This document shows, piece by piece, positions 32,311 to 32,512 of a stretch of DNA of 32,512 nt. Source of the DNA: Caulobacterales bacterium (GTDB lineage Bacteria > Pseudomonadota > Alphaproteobacteria > Caulobacterales > Caulobacteraceae); the NCBI GenBank assembly GCA_016234625.1, contig JACRBD010000206.1, forward strand, positions 1 to 32,512, in the 5' to 3' direction. The stretch's first letter is position 1. Each line of letters starts with the position of its first letter. The notes under the pieces were generated by a model, which worked only from the letters and a program-made list of their open reading frames with translations, ran no database searches and was not told the origin of the DNA. A program made the position numbers and the translations under genes.

Positions 32311-32512
32311 CAGAGGGGGGCGGCGACCACCGAATAGATCTCCGGCAGATGGCGGGCGATGCAGCGCCAGTCGGCCCCCTCGTCGCCGCTCATCCACAGC
32401 TCGCCGCCGGTCGTGCCGAGATAGAGGCCCAGCGGAACGGCCCGGTCGGCGCAGAAGGCCTGCCGCTTGACCGTGAGCCAGCCCTGCTCGCGCGGGAATC
32501 CGCCGTCCTGCC
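32310..32512 (-). CDS. BNR/Asp-box repeat protein, C-terminal end only (gene runs off the right edge)
   Basis: The last 66 or so codons of a minus-strand gene whose stop is at 32312-32310. The visible end includes ADRAVPLGLYLGTTGGELWM followed by SGDEGADW, an Asp-box (S-x-D-x-G-x-x-W) of the kind found in sialidase-like and YCF48-type beta-propellers, and ends IYSVVAAPL. Such WD40/YVTN/BNR-type proteins are often encoded directly before a MoaD/ThiS-like gene. Catalytic sialidase function should not be assumed. Confidence 0.75.
   Translation of the reverse strand, partial: QDGGFPREQGWLTVKRQAFCADRAVPLGLYLGTTGGELWMSGDEGADWRCIARHLPEIYSVVAAPL

Overview
The window is GC-rich, densely packed bacterial DNA. 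Many neighbouring genes overlap by 4 bases, and several GTG starts are used. Gene content (a TonB-dependent receptor under a cobalamin riboswitch, CaiB-type CoA transferase, MoaA-MoaD-MoaE-MoaB-MoaC block, IorAB-type oxidoreductase, membrane-anchored alpha-2-macroglobulin) and the intergenic palindromes suggest an alphaproteobacterium, most likely of the Caulobacter/Phenylobacterium group. This placement is an inference from style and content; no rRNA gene is present.

Layout. 1-2478 (-): 5' part of an alpha-2-macroglobulin gene that runs off the left edge. 2657-3769 (+): alanine dehydrogenase. 3770-4258: a large inverted repeat, then a cobalamin riboswitch leading into a BtuB-like outer-membrane receptor (4259-6085, +). 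6069-8720 (-): a three-gene operon of a class III aminotransferase fold, an aldo/keto reductase fold and an SpsF-like cytidylyltransferase. The first two have lost the residues expected for catalysis. 8824-16609: a molybdenum-cofactor island with XdhC (+), moaA-moaD-moaE-moaB-moaC (-), a MocA-like cytidylyltransferase (+), a two-subunit molybdo-hydroxylase (-) and a c-type cytochrome (+). 16618-18522 (+): an MliC-like lipoprotein, a shortened siroheme-synthase-like protein and ModB. 18519-22567 (-): an MHS-type transporter and a soluble hybrid histidine kinase. 22752-27992 (+): an operon of TrmO, a CaiB-type CoA transferase, FdhD, an FdhF/YdeP-type molybdoenzyme and MobA. 28220-29470 (-): acetyl-CoA hydrolase/transferase family. 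29562-29681 (+): a small membrane protein. 29678-31365 (-): dut and coaBC. 31453-31998 (+): a lipoprotein of unknown function. 32047-32512 (-): a MoaD/ThiS-like small protein and the end of a BNR-repeat protein.

How it works together. Much of the window makes, imports or inserts molybdenum cofactor. MoaA/C make the pterin precursor, MoaD/E build the dithiolene, MoaB adenylylates, and ModB would import molybdate. MocA and XdhC would serve the xanthine-dehydrogenase-family enzyme (MCD form), whose electrons could pass to the nearby cytochrome c. MobA and FdhD would serve the formate-dehydrogenase-like enzyme (bis-MGD form). Two separate maturation branches therefore sit beside their own client enzymes. 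modA, modC and moeA are not in the window.

The observations most worth checking are the operon of apparently inactive sugar-modifying enzymes, the lipoprotein with a conserved-looking C-terminal domain, the truncated siroheme-synthase/ModB pair, and five different palindromic intergenic elements, one of which supplies the last residues of XdhC.
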